Positions 40,973-48,552 of a stretch of DNA of 48,552 nucleotides are shown piece after piece. Origin of the DNA: an uncultured Collinsella sp. (GTDB lineage Bacteria; Actinomycetota; Coriobacteriia; Coriobacteriales; Coriobacteriaceae); the NCBI GenBank assembly GCA_905208975.1, contig CAJLRE010000009.1, positions 1 through 48,552 of the forward strand. Reading direction: 5' to 3'. The position numbers and the translations under genes are program-made. Every line of letters begins with the position of its first letter. Positions within the stretch are counted from its first letter, which is position 1. Under the pieces are notes generated by a model that did no database searches, was not told where the DNA came from, and saw only the letters and a program-made list of their open reading frames with translations.

Positions 40973-41803
40973 ATGGGTTGCGAACACGCACAGGCCGCCG
41001 GCGGACAAACGTCGCCGTCGCAATTTGAGGAGAACACGCTGTCCGAGGTCAAGCGCGTCATCGCCGTGCTTTCCGGCAAGGGCGGTGTCGGCAAGTCATT
41101 TGTCACCGGTGCCATCGCCACCGAGCTTGCCCGTCACGGCCACAAGGTCGGCGTCCTCGATGCCGACATCACCGGTCCCTCTATCCCCAAGATGTTCGGT
41201 ATGAGTGGACGCCACGTCCATGCCCTTGGCAACCTTATGCTGCCCGAAATCTCCGAGCACGGCGTCAAGGTCATGAGCTCCAACCTGCTGCTCCAAAACG
41301 AGACCGACCCCGTCCTTTGGCGCGGTCCGGTCATCGCAGGCGCCATTAGGCAGTTCTGGAGCGAGACCTCGTGGGGCCCCATCGACTACCTGCTGGTCGA
41401 CATGCCTCCGGGAACAGGCGACGTCGCGCTCACCGTCTTCCAGTCGCTGCCCGTCGACGGCATCGTCATCGTCACGAGCCCGCAGGATCTGGTCTCGATG
41501 ATCGTCGCCAAGGCGGTCAACATGGCCGAGAAGATGAACGTCCCCATTCTGGGCATTGTCGAGAACATGAGCTATATTGAGTGCCCCGACTGCGGCAAGA
41601 AGATCGAGGTCTTTGGCAAGAGCAAGCTCCCCGAGGTCGCAGAGCGCTATAACCTCGACATCTTGGGCCAGCTTCCCATTAATCCGGCACTCGCCGAGGC
41701 CTGCGATAAGGGCGAGGTCGAGACCGCGCTGCCCGATGGCATGTTGCCCAAGGCAGTCTCTGCCGTCGAGGCTATTACCCCGCACGAGACCGACGAGGCC
41801 TAA
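40973..41803 (+). CDS. Mrp/NBP35 family P-loop ATPase, iron-sulfur cluster carrier
   Basis: A 276-residue cytoplasmic ATPase of the Mrp/ApbC/NBP35 group, which holds and transfers Fe-S clusters. Landmarks: deviant Walker A GKGGVGKSFVTG, switch region LDADITGPSIPKMFG, Walker B LLVDMPPGTGDVALT, and the cluster-binding CxxC in IECPDCGKKIEVFG. The N-terminus also holds Cys3 in MGCEH. AAAGGAG precedes ATG 40973; the open frame 19 codons upstream is not used. The TAA of this gene abuts the GTG of a flavoprotein gene, so both are translated together; that flavoprotein may need it or serve it, but this is inference. Confidence 0.92.
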   Translation: MGCEHAQAAGGQTSPSQFEENTLSEVKRVIAVLSGKGGVGKSFVTGAIATELARHGHKVGVLDADITGPSIPKMFGMSGRHVHALGNLMLPEISEHGVKVMSSNLLLQNETDPVLWRGPVIAGAIRQFWSETSWGPIDYLLVDMPPGTGDVALTVFQSLPVDGIVIVTSPQDLVSMIVAKAVNMAEKMNVPILGIVENMSYIECPDCGKKIEVFGKSKLPEVAERYNLDILGQLPINPALAEACDKGEVETALPDGMLPKAVSAVEAITPHETDEA

Positions 41804-43075
41804 GTGAACGCGAGCGCCCTCTATGACGTCCTGGTAATCGGCGGCGGGGCTTCAGGCCTCGCCGCCGCCATTACGGCCGCACGCGCTGGCAAAAGCGTCT
41901 GCATCGTTGAGCGCGATGTCGCCTGCGGCCTCAAGCTCCTTGCGACCGGTAACGGCCGTTGCAACCTCTCCAACGAATCGATTGATCCTCAGCGGTATAA
42001 CCACCCCGCATTCGTCGAATCCGTCATGGGCCCCCAGCCCGAACAAGAGCTTATGGGTTTCTTCTCCTCGCTGGGCATCATGACAACCTCCGAGGAAGGC
42101 CGGCTGTACCCGCGCTCCCTTCGCGCCGAATCGGTGCGCGACGCACTTCTCAACGCTTGCGACCGCCTAGGTATCACCTTAATCTGCGGAGCCAACGTTG
42201 CCTCGGCGTACAAAGCTTCCGAAGGCTGGGCACTCCAAATAGACCGTCCAGCGCGGGCGCTCAAGGCAAAAAAGCACGACGACCGAAAATCGGAGCTCCG
42301 CTCGCTTCGGAAGGCGCTCGCCGATGTCCCTCGCAAGAACGAGGCCCTGCAGGCACATGCCGTAATTCTCGCTACGGGCGGCAACCCCACCGGTATCGCC
42401 GATACGTTTCGCCTTCCCCTCACTTCGCTGCGCCCCATCCTCTGCCCCGTATCGGCAACGGTCGTTGGCGATCGGGCGGCACTCAAGACGTTGGATGGCC
42501 TGCGCGTCCGCGCCTGCTTGACGCTCGCCCGCAATCATAATGAGCTCTGGCACGAAGACGGTGAAGTGCTGTTTCGAACCTTCGGTATCTCGGGCGTCGC
42601 TGTCTTCAACCTCTCTCGTCGTATCCAGCACGGCGATACGATCCTGCTCGACGTTTTCCCCGACCTCTCCAAAGACGAGCTGCTCGATACGCTCAACCGA
42701 CGCGTTGAACTGCTCGGCCGCTTTTCACCCCGCGATCCCCGTTGGCTCGACGGCATGCTCGCCCCGCAACTCTCCCGCGTCGTCTGCACAGCGTTCGAGC
42801 AGTGCCATCCAGGCTCCAACGATGTCATCCATCTGGTCTCGATCCTCAAGCACTTTAAGCTGTTTGCCGAGGGGACGACCGATGAGCGCTCGGCGCAGGT
42901 CACGCGTGGTGGCGTATCTGTCGAGAGCATCTCAACACCCAGTCTACGCGCGCGCAGCGTTGTCGACGCCCCGCTTTACGTCTGCGGCGAAGCGCTCGAC
43001 ATCGACGCCGATTGCGGAGGCTTTAACCTTGCGTGGGCCTGGCTCTCGGGCATTCGCGCTGCAAGCAGCCTGTAG
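41804..43075 (+). CDS. HI0933/BaiN-like FAD-dependent oxidoreductase
   Basis: A 423-residue flavoprotein. FAD-binding Rossmann motif at about 9-36 (VLVIGGGASGLAAAITAARAG), family motif LLATGNGRCNLSN, second nucleotide motif HAVILATGGNPTG, and the C-terminal FAD loop CGEALDIDADCGGFNLAWAW. Members are annotated as NAD(P)/FAD oxidoreductases; one branch (BaiN) has been proposed in bile acid reduction, but most have no known function. The start is GTG 41804, immediately after the mrp stop. A terminator follows, before a second flavoprotein gene. Confidence 0.88.
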   Translation: MNASALYDVLVIGGGASGLAAAITAARAGKSVCIVERDVACGLKLLATGNGRCNLSNESIDPQRYNHPAFVESVMGPQPEQELMGFFSSLGIMTTSEEGRLYPRSLRAESVRDALLNACDRLGITLICGANVASAYKASEGWALQIDRPARALKAKKHDDRKSELRSLRKALADVPRKNEALQAHAVILATGGNPTGIADTFRLPLTSLRPILCPVSATVVGDRAALKTLDGLRVRACLTLARNHNELWHEDGEVLFRTFGISGVAVFNLSRRIQHGDTILLDVFPDLSKDELLDTLNRRVELLGRFSPRDPRWLDGMLAPQLSRVVCTAFEQCHPGSNDVIHLVSILKHFKLFAEGTTDERSAQVTRGGVSVESISTPSLRARSVVDAPLYVCGEALDIDADCGGFNLAWAWLSGIRAASSL

Positions 43076-43104
43076 CCGCGCAGTCTATAATCAAAAACAC
43101 ATTC

Positions 43105-43136
43105 GGGCCGTCTGGGATACCGGACGGCCTCTTTCT
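43105..43136 (+). terminator. Terminator between the two flavoprotein genes
   Basis: A stem GGCCGTC/GACGGCC (43106-43112 with 43123-43129) is followed by CTCTTTCTT on the plus strand. Confidence 0.65.
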
Positions 43137-43155
43137 TGCCTCTAAGGAGACCTCG

Positions 43156-44796
43156 ATGATCGAAATCACCCAAGTCAACGCGTCGCTCGATGAAGCCGGC
43201 GATGAAAATGCCTGTCTCATTGTTGGCAAGCGAGTCGCCAAGCGCGTCCTACGTTGCAAGGACTCCGAGATCAAGTCCATCGAGCTCCACCGCAAGTCAA
43301 TCGACGCTCGCAAAAAACGAGACGTCCATTTTATCCTGAGCTTTCGTGTTGAGCTGACTAGTCCCCACCTCGAGCGAGAAGCGGTCGACAGCGTTGCCGA
43401 GCGTGACCGTTCGCGCGTACGCGCGATAGAAGACGATGAGCCTTCATTCCCCTCCCCCGCCTCCGACGCGCCTCAAGAACGCCCTGTCGTTGTCGGCGCC
43501 GGATGCGCCGGCCTTTTCGCTGCGCTTACGCTCGCCGAAGCAGGTCTTAAGCCCTTGCTCATCGAGCGCGGCGACCCGGCATTTCGCCGCTCGCAGGCGA
43601 TCGACCTCTTTCTAAAGGAGCGCATCCTCGACCCCGAGAGCAATATCCAGCTTGGCCTGGGCGGCGCGGGAACCTTCTCGGACGGCAAACTCAATACGGG
43701 AACCAAAAATCCCGCCCATCGCCTTATCCTCGAAACCTTCGTCGAGGCGGGCGCGCCCCGCGATATTCTGTGGGATGCCAAGCCGCACATTGGCTCCGAC
43801 ATCCTTCCCACGGTCGTCACCGCTATATCCCAGCGCATCGAGCAGCTCGGAGGTGTCGTCCGCTATCGAACGAAGCTCGTCGACATTCGCATCGACGCGT
43901 CTGGCGCCATCACCGGTATTGATGTCCAATCGTCCCAAGACGCCGCTTGCGAGCCAATCGAGACAACGCACCTCATCCTCGCCTGCGGGCATTCTGCTCG
44001 CGATATTTTTGAGCTCCTTAAGGGCCACAACGTGGCCCTCGCACAAAAGACCTTTGCCATGGGCGTTCGCATCGAGCATCCGCAGCGCGACATCGACCGA
44101 GTCCAATACGGAGCCTCGGCGGGACATCCTGCCCTCGGAGCAGCCCCTTACAAGCTCGTCGCCCATCTTCCCAACGGCCGCAGCGTGTTCTCGTTTTGCA
44201 TGTGCCCCGGCGGGCAGGTTGTCGCCGCCTCTTCCGAGCAGGGCCACCTGTGCGTCAACGGCGCCAGTCTCAATGCCCGCGACGGACGCAATGCAAATGC
44301 CGCCCTGCTCGTTAACGTCACGCCAGAGGACCTTCCCAACGATGACCCACTCGCCGGCATCGAGCTCCAGCGCGTCTGCGAGGCGGCCGCCTACCGCCTG
44401 GGCGGTTCCAACTGGAACGCACCGGCACAGCTCGTCGGAGATTTCCTCGCAGGACGCGCCAGCAAGGCGCCCGGAAAGGTAAAGCCCACCTATCCGCTCG
44501 GTGTGACCTGGACGGCAATTGACGAAGCCCTGCCGCAGCATATCGTCGAGTCGCTCCGCCTGGGACTTCCCCTACTCGGAAAAAAGCTACGAGGCTACGA
44601 CCGCCCCGACGCCGTTCTTACCGGCGTGGAGACTCGTTCGAGCTCACCGGTCACTGTCACCCGAGACCGAACGTGCCATGCCGTGTCGACCCCGGGCCTC
44701 TATCCTTGTGGTGAGGGAGCTGGATATGCCGGCGGCATCATGAGCGCGGCCACCGACGGCATCCGTTGTGCCGAAGCCCTGATCGCAGACCTCTAA
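43156..44796 (+). CDS. FAD-dependent protein of the COG2509 type
   Basis: A 546-residue flavoprotein. The first 100 residues are a small N-terminal domain (KRVAKRVLRCKDSEIKSIELHRKS) typical of this uncharacterised family. The FAD motif follows at about 112-135 (VVVGAGCAGLFAALTLAEAG), then LGLGGAGTFSDGKLNTGTK and the C-terminal FAD loop YPCGEGAGYAGGIMSAATDG. Its biological role is unknown; it is sometimes annotated as a dehydrogenase. AAGGAG lies upstream of ATG 43156; the open frame extending 41 codons upstream overlaps the previous gene and terminator and is not used. Confidence 0.88.
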   Translation: MIEITQVNASLDEAGDENACLIVGKRVAKRVLRCKDSEIKSIELHRKSIDARKKRDVHFILSFRVELTSPHLEREAVDSVAERDRSRVRAIEDDEPSFPSPASDAPQERPVVVGAGCAGLFAALTLAEAGLKPLLIERGDPAFRRSQAIDLFLKERILDPESNIQLGLGGAGTFSDGKLNTGTKNPAHRLILETFVEAGAPRDILWDAKPHIGSDILPTVVTAISQRIEQLGGVVRYRTKLVDIRIDASGAITGIDVQSSQDAACEPIETTHLILACGHSARDIFELLKGHNVALAQKTFAMGVRIEHPQRDIDRVQYGASAGHPALGAAPYKLVAHLPNGRSVFSFCMCPGGQVVAASSEQGHLCVNGASLNARDGRNANAALLVNVTPEDLPNDDPLAGIELQRVCEAAAYRLGGSNWNAPAQLVGDFLAGRASKAPGKVKPTYPLGVTWTAIDEALPQHIVESLRLGLPLLGKKLRGYDRPDAVLTGVETRSSSPVTVTRDRTCHAVSTPGLYPCGEGAGYAGGIMSAATDGIRCAEALIADL

Positions 44797-44823
44797 CGCA
44801 CGAATTCCAGCGCGCAAAAGACA

Positions 44824-44857
44824 CAGGCCCCAAGCTCCACAGGGAACTCGGGGCCTG
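44824..44857. terminator. Bidirectional terminator between convergent genes
   Basis: An 8-bp perfect stem CAGGCCCC/GGGGCCTG (44824-44831 with 44850-44857) lies between the convergent flavoprotein gene and uvrB. T-containing stretches follow on both strands. Confidence 0.7.
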
Positions 44858-44861
44858 TTCA

Positions 44862-47102
44862 CTATTTCTTAAACCGTGCACCCTGGCGTTTTCTGCCCGA
44901 TGCGAACGTGGAACCCTTGCGGGCCTGCGAACGTAAGCGCTCAATCGTCTCGTCCTCAGACGCACCCTCGAGCATCGCCCGAATCTGAACGACGGCATCG
45001 CGCAGGCGCGCCGCCTCCTCAAAGTCCATGGCGGCAGAAGCGTTACGCATATCCTCTTCCATGGTTTCGACGATCCGCACAAGCTCGTCATGCGGCAGTT
45101 CTTCCAACTGCTCCGCAAGTGTCTGCTCGGGCGTCACCGTTTCCGGCACGCCACCCTCGCCCGACTCATCGGGCGTATAGAATGCGCCATGTCCAAGAGA
45201 GTCGCCCTTCGAGCGCCCCTTGGAACCCACGGTTTTTTCGGCCTCGGCAATAAAACTTGAGATGTCGTTGATGGCCTTGCGCACCGTCTTGGGCACAATG
45301 CCATGCTCTTCGTTATATGCCATCTGAATCTCGCGACGGCGCTGCGTCTCCTCGATGGCCTCTTTCATCGAATCGGTCACAACGTCCGCATACATGATGA
45401 CTTCGCCATCGGCGTTACGGGCCGCGCGGCCAATCGTCTGAATCAGCGAACGGCGGTTGCGCAAGAAGCCTTCCTTATCGGCATCGAGAATTGCCACCAG
45501 TGAGACCTCGGGAAGGTCTAGGCCCTCGCGAAGCAGGTTGATGCCAACGAGAACATCGATCTTGCCCTCGCGCAGCGTTCGCAGGATCTCGACACGGTCC
45601 ATCGTCGCTGTATCGGAGTGCATGTAATTGACCTTAATGCCGGCATCAAGCAGATGGTCGGTCAGGTCCTCGGCCATGCGCTTGGTGAGCGTGGTCACCA
45701 GCACGCGCTCCTTGCGGGCAACGCGCTCGCGAATCTCGTCCTCAAGATCGTCAATCTGCCCACGAACCGGACGCACATCGATCTTGGGGTCGAGCAGACC
45801 GGTTGGACGAATAATCTGCTCAACGTCGTTTTGGCTCACCCGCAGCTCGTAGTCGCCCGGTGTGGCCGAAACATAGATAAACTGGGGTATCCTTGCCTCA
45901 AACTCATCGAAACGAAGCGGGCGGTTATCGAGTGCCGAAGGAAGGCGAAAACCATGCTCCACCAGCGTCACCTTACGCGAGCGGTCACCTTCGTGCATGC
46001 CGCGAATCTGCGGCACCGTCACATGGCTCTCATCGATGATGCAGAGCATATCCTTGGGAAAGTAATCGATTAGGGTAAACGGCGGCTCACCCGGCTTGCG
46101 ACCGTCCAGATGACGCGAGTAGTTCTCGATGCCGTTGCAAAAACCCATCGTCTCGAGCATCTCAAGATCATAATCGGTGCGCTGCTGCAGACGCTGCGCC
46201 TCGAGCAACTTATCAGTCGCCTTGAGCTCCGCCACGCGCTTCTCGCACTCTTCGCTGATCGATTTCAGAGCCGCCTTGACCTTCGGCTTCTCGGTCACGT
46301 AGTGCGATGCCGGCCATACGGGGATGGCCTCGTACTCACGAAGCATCTCACCGGTAACCTCATCGATCTCGGCAATCAGCTCGACCTCGTCGCCAAAGAA
46401 CTCAAACCGCAACGGATGCTCGGCATAAGGCGGATACACGTCGACAACATCGCCGCGCACGCGGAACGTGCCGCGCGCCAGGTCATAGTCATTGCGATCA
46501 TATTGAATGTCGATAAGTGCATGGATAAAGTCATCGCGCTCGAGCGGCACCTTCTTGTCGACGTTTGGAGCCAGACCCGCATAGTCCTCAGGAGAGCCAA
46601 TGCCATAGATACACGAGACCGATGCGACAACGATCACATCGCGTCGAGAGAGCAGTGACGCGGTCGCCTGATGGCGCAGCATCTCGACCTCTTCGTTAAT
46701 CGAGGAGTCTTTCTCGATATATGTATCGCTTTGCGGCACATACGCCTCGGGCTGATAGTAGTCGTAGTACGAGACAAAGTAGACCACAGCGTTGTTGGGA
46801 AAGAACTCTTTGAGCTCGCTCGCAAGCTGAGCGGCGAGCGTTTTATTGGGAGCCATGACCAGCGTCGGCTTCCCCAGGGCCTCAATAGTCTTAGCCATCG
46901 TGAAGGTCTTGCCCGAACCAGTCACGCCCAGCAAAACCTGATAGCGATCTCCGCCCCTCACACCCTGCACAAGCGACTCAATGGCCTTAGGCTGAGAACC
47001 TGCAGGCTCATAGGGAGAAACGACTTCAAACGGCACCTCAGCGCCCTCAACGCCAAAGCGCTTAAGTTCACCACCAACGCGTTCTACTTCAAATTCCGCC
47101 AT
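44862..47102 (-). CDS. uvrB: Excinuclease ABC subunit B
   Basis: A 746-residue helicase-like damage-verification protein. Walker A GVTGSGKTFTMAK, beta-hairpin YYDYYQPEAYVPQSDTYIEK, DEAD-type motif IIDESHVT, motif VI QTIGRAARNADG, and a C-terminal UVR motif for UvrC binding (DMRNASAAMDFEEAARLRDAV). The C-terminus ends in a basic tail. The start ATG 47102 has AGGAG five bases upstream. It is downstream of coaE and a lytic transglycosylase gene with only a 51-base gap, so it may be transcribed with them. Confidence 0.98.
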   Translation of the reverse strand: MAEFEVERVGGELKRFGVEGAEVPFEVVSPYEPAGSQPKAIESLVQGVRGGDRYQVLLGVTGSGKTFTMAKTIEALGKPTLVMAPNKTLAAQLASELKEFFPNNAVVYFVSYYDYYQPEAYVPQSDTYIEKDSSINEEVEMLRHQATASLLSRRDVIVVASVSCIYGIGSPEDYAGLAPNVDKKVPLERDDFIHALIDIQYDRNDYDLARGTFRVRGDVVDVYPPYAEHPLRFEFFGDEVELIAEIDEVTGEMLREYEAIPVWPASHYVTEKPKVKAALKSISEECEKRVAELKATDKLLEAQRLQQRTDYDLEMLETMGFCNGIENYSRHLDGRKPGEPPFTLIDYFPKDMLCIIDESHVTVPQIRGMHEGDRSRKVTLVEHGFRLPSALDNRPLRFDEFEARIPQFIYVSATPGDYELRVSQNDVEQIIRPTGLLDPKIDVRPVRGQIDDLEDEIRERVARKERVLVTTLTKRMAEDLTDHLLDAGIKVNYMHSDTATMDRVEILRTLREGKIDVLVGINLLREGLDLPEVSLVAILDADKEGFLRNRRSLIQTIGRAARNADGEVIMYADVVTDSMKEAIEETQRRREIQMAYNEEHGIVPKTVRKAINDISSFIAEAEKTVGSKGRSKGDSLGHGAFYTPDESGEGGVPETVTPEQTLAEQLEELPHDELVRIVETMEEDMRNASAAMDFEEAARLRDAVVQIRAMLEGASEDETIERLRSQARKGSTFASGRKRQGARFKK

Positions 47103-47153
47103 GGATACTCCTAACTCATACATCTGCAGTATACGCAGGAGGTGGGCTTAGTC

Positions 47154-47735
47154 CTATACGAACCGATCGGGATAGAGCGTCTTATAGCGAACCCAGGCAT
47201 TATTGACGCGAATCAGATAAGCCTGCGTCTCGGGGAAGGTAATCGCATTGTGAAGCGAGGTGCTCTGCTGCGCCCAACCATCCACATTGCCCATGCCGGC
47301 GTTATAGGCGGCAATGGCACTATCCGTCGACCCATTGAAATAGGTCAGAAGATACGAGAGGTATGCGCAGCCAAACTCGATATTGGTAGCCGGATCGTTA
47401 AGGTTGTCGACCGAATACTCGTCACCGTCGACAAGGCCCTTGGTGATCATATCCTGAGCAGTCACAGGCATCAGCTGCATCAATCCCTGAGCACCCTGAT
47501 TCGACTCAGCCTCGGGATCCCAATTCGATTCCGACTTAATGACAGCGCACACCAGATACGGATCCACATTATGCGAAATACTCGATTGCTTTACATACGC
47601 CTCGTGGTCAATGGGATACAGCGGCTTAAAGAAAGCCGCGGGAGCACACGAGTAAACGAATGAGATAAGGCCGAAGGCAAAAACGGCAGCCAGCGGAATA
47701 AGGCGATACCACGCAAAGAAACGTGTCTTAGGCAT
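47154..47735 (-). CDS. Membrane-anchored lytic transglycosylase (SLT domain)
   Basis: A 193-residue exported muramidase-type protein. One hydrophobic segment near the N-terminus (LIPLAAVFAFGLISFVYS, about 11-28) serves as signal or anchor. The SLT domain follows with catalytic Glu in AVIKSESNWDPEAES, the GAQGLMQLMP motif and AIAAYNAGMGNVDGW. It cleaves peptidoglycan glycan strands to anhydromuramyl ends. Start 47735 is preferred because GGAGG stands six bases upstream; the ATG at 47741 directly abuts it. It overlaps the coaE stop by eight bases (ATGCCTAA). Confidence 0.9.
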   Translation of the reverse strand: MPKTRFFAWYRLIPLAAVFAFGLISFVYSCAPAAFFKPLYPIDHEAYVKQSSISHNVDPYLVCAVIKSESNWDPEAESNQGAQGLMQLMPVTAQDMITKGLVDGDEYSVDNLNDPATNIEFGCAYLSYLLTYFNGSTDSAIAAYNAGMGNVDGWAQQSTSLHNAITFPETQAYLIRVNNAWVRYKTLYPDRFV

Positions 47736-48369
47736 CGGCATCCTCCTTATTCGCAGTGTCTATAAACCCATGGCATGCAAGCCATGAGTCAAGCTGCTCA
47801 AAGAGCGAATTATCGCCTGCGGCATTATCAATCACCGTTGTAGCGAGATTGCACAGCGCAGACTCATCGGGCTGGCAAGCAGAACGGGCATCGAAATCAG
47901 ATGGCTCCATGCCACGCTGAATAGCACGCTCGCGACGAACTGACAAAGGGGCGCTGATGACCAGAATTTCATCAGCCAAGCCAAATGCATCCTCAAAACC
48001 AGTCGGAGCAGAAACCTCGACCACCGCAAAGGGATAACGGGGGGAAGAAACCGTGCAGCAAACCGGATCAAGAATCCTCAGTGACAGCTGCTCAATGAGA
48101 ACGGGGTGCACAAGGCTATTGAGCCTCGCGACCGCATCAGGAGAAACAAAAGCTCGAGAAGCGAGTATGTTACGGCGAACGCCGCCCTCCTCGTCCAAAA
48201 TATCCCAGCCAAATTCTTCCGCGAGGGCATTGACGATATCGGAGCCTGGCACATACAGCGATTTGGCAAGTTCGTCCAGATCGATGAGCATGGCGCCATG
48301 AGATTCGAGATAGCGGCAGGCAGTCGACTTACCCGAAGCAATATTGCCCAAGACAAAAACGGTAAACAT
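47728..48369 (-). CDS. coaE: Dephospho-CoA kinase
   Basis: A 213-residue P-loop kinase that phosphorylates dephospho-CoA, the last step of coenzyme A synthesis. Walker A GNIASGKSTACRYLESHG near the N-terminus, DLDELAKSLY, and LVHPVLIEQL of the CoA domain. The start ATG 48369 has GGAGG upstream; the extra 43 upstream codons are not conserved-looking. Neighbours downstream are the lytic transglycosylase and uvrB genes, a common place for coaE in Gram-positives being close to polA and uvrB. Confidence 0.93.
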   Translation of the reverse strand: MFTVFVLGNIASGKSTACRYLESHGAMLIDLDELAKSLYVPGSDIVNALAEEFGWDILDEEGGVRRNILASRAFVSPDAVARLNSLVHPVLIEQLSLRILDPVCCTVSSPRYPFAVVEVSAPTGFEDAFGLADEILVISAPLSVRRERAIQRGMEPSDFDARSACQPDESALCNLATTVIDNAAGDNSLFEQLDSWLACHGFIDTANKEDADA

Positions 48370-48497
48370 CAAGTCCTCCCTAACGCCAATGGGAGTTATT
48401 ATCGCGCAAATACAAAAGAAGGACTCAAAATACAGCCAAACAGTAAGACAAGCTAAAAGAAGGCGAGTTCTTGTATTACAGCTCTCTATAAAACGCA

Positions 48498-48526
48498 AAA
48501 AAAGGGGGAGGCCGCGAGGCCTCCCC
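48498..48526 (-). terminator. Terminator of a gene beyond the window edge
   Basis: A 10-bp perfect stem GGGGGAGGCC/GGCCTCCCCC (48504-48513 with 48517-48526, loop GCG) is followed on the minus strand by a run of T. It ends a transcript entering from the right edge, upstream of coaE. Confidence 0.9.
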
Positions 48527-48552
48527 CTTCTTCAGTTTCGTTGACGGCTCGG

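Noticed and set aside
1..48552. CRISPR arrays, rRNA genes, transposase genes, phage structural genes
   Set aside because: No regularly spaced direct repeats, rRNA sequence or DDE/serine transposase motifs were found in the window.

Overview
The window reads as a chromosome segment of a high-GC gut actinobacterium of class Coriobacteriia, most likely Collinsella. This rests on overall sequence character, the actinobacterial order rapZ-whiA-gap-pgk-tpiA-secG, and Tat-type lipoprotein signals on the ABC binding proteins; no database search was possible. Nearly all genes lie on the minus strand. A plus-strand block runs from about 38.7 to 44.8 kb.

Layout. 1-3.2 kb: a possible degraded integrase tail next to tRNA-Val/tRNA-Gly, a GH13 alpha-glucosidase, then a cluster Gly-Cys-Gly with a broken fourth tRNA-Gly, each followed by a terminator-like hairpin. 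3.2-6.4 kb: a stress-type partner-switching pair, a PAS/GAF/SpoIIE phosphatase and a STAS-HATPase fusion. 6.4-7.1 kb: tRNA-Leu and a gene-free region with two very long hairpins. 7.1-13.1 kb: a complete five-gene oligopeptide ABC transporter. 13.3-20.5 kb: secG, gpmI, tpiA, pgk, gap, whiA and rapZ, i.e. lower glycolysis plus cell-envelope and division regulators. 20.6-31.2 kb: a ten-kilobase island for sialic acid use: nanE, a ROK (NanK-type) kinase, a NanA-type lyase, two CE7-type esterase paralogues, and a second ABC importer containing a permease-ATPase fusion. 31.3-38.5 kb: uvrC, murJ, ybaK, uvrA. 38.7-44.8 kb: an LtaS-like sulfatase-fold membrane enzyme, an Mrp ATPase and two flavoproteins. 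44.8-48.4 kb: uvrB, a lytic transglycosylase and coaE.

How it fits together. The second ABC importer, esterases, lyase, kinase and epimerase form one apparent transcription unit that could import (O-acetylated) sialic acid and convert it to N-acetylglucosamine-6-phosphate. This unit sits between uvrC and rapZ, which are neighbours in many Actinobacteria, so it looks inserted into a conserved locus. The most unusual gene is the shorter CE7 paralogue, which has lost the serine nucleophile and the GQGG motif while keeping Asp and His. All three UvrABC subunits are within 16 kb, with an SOS-like box upstream of uvrA.
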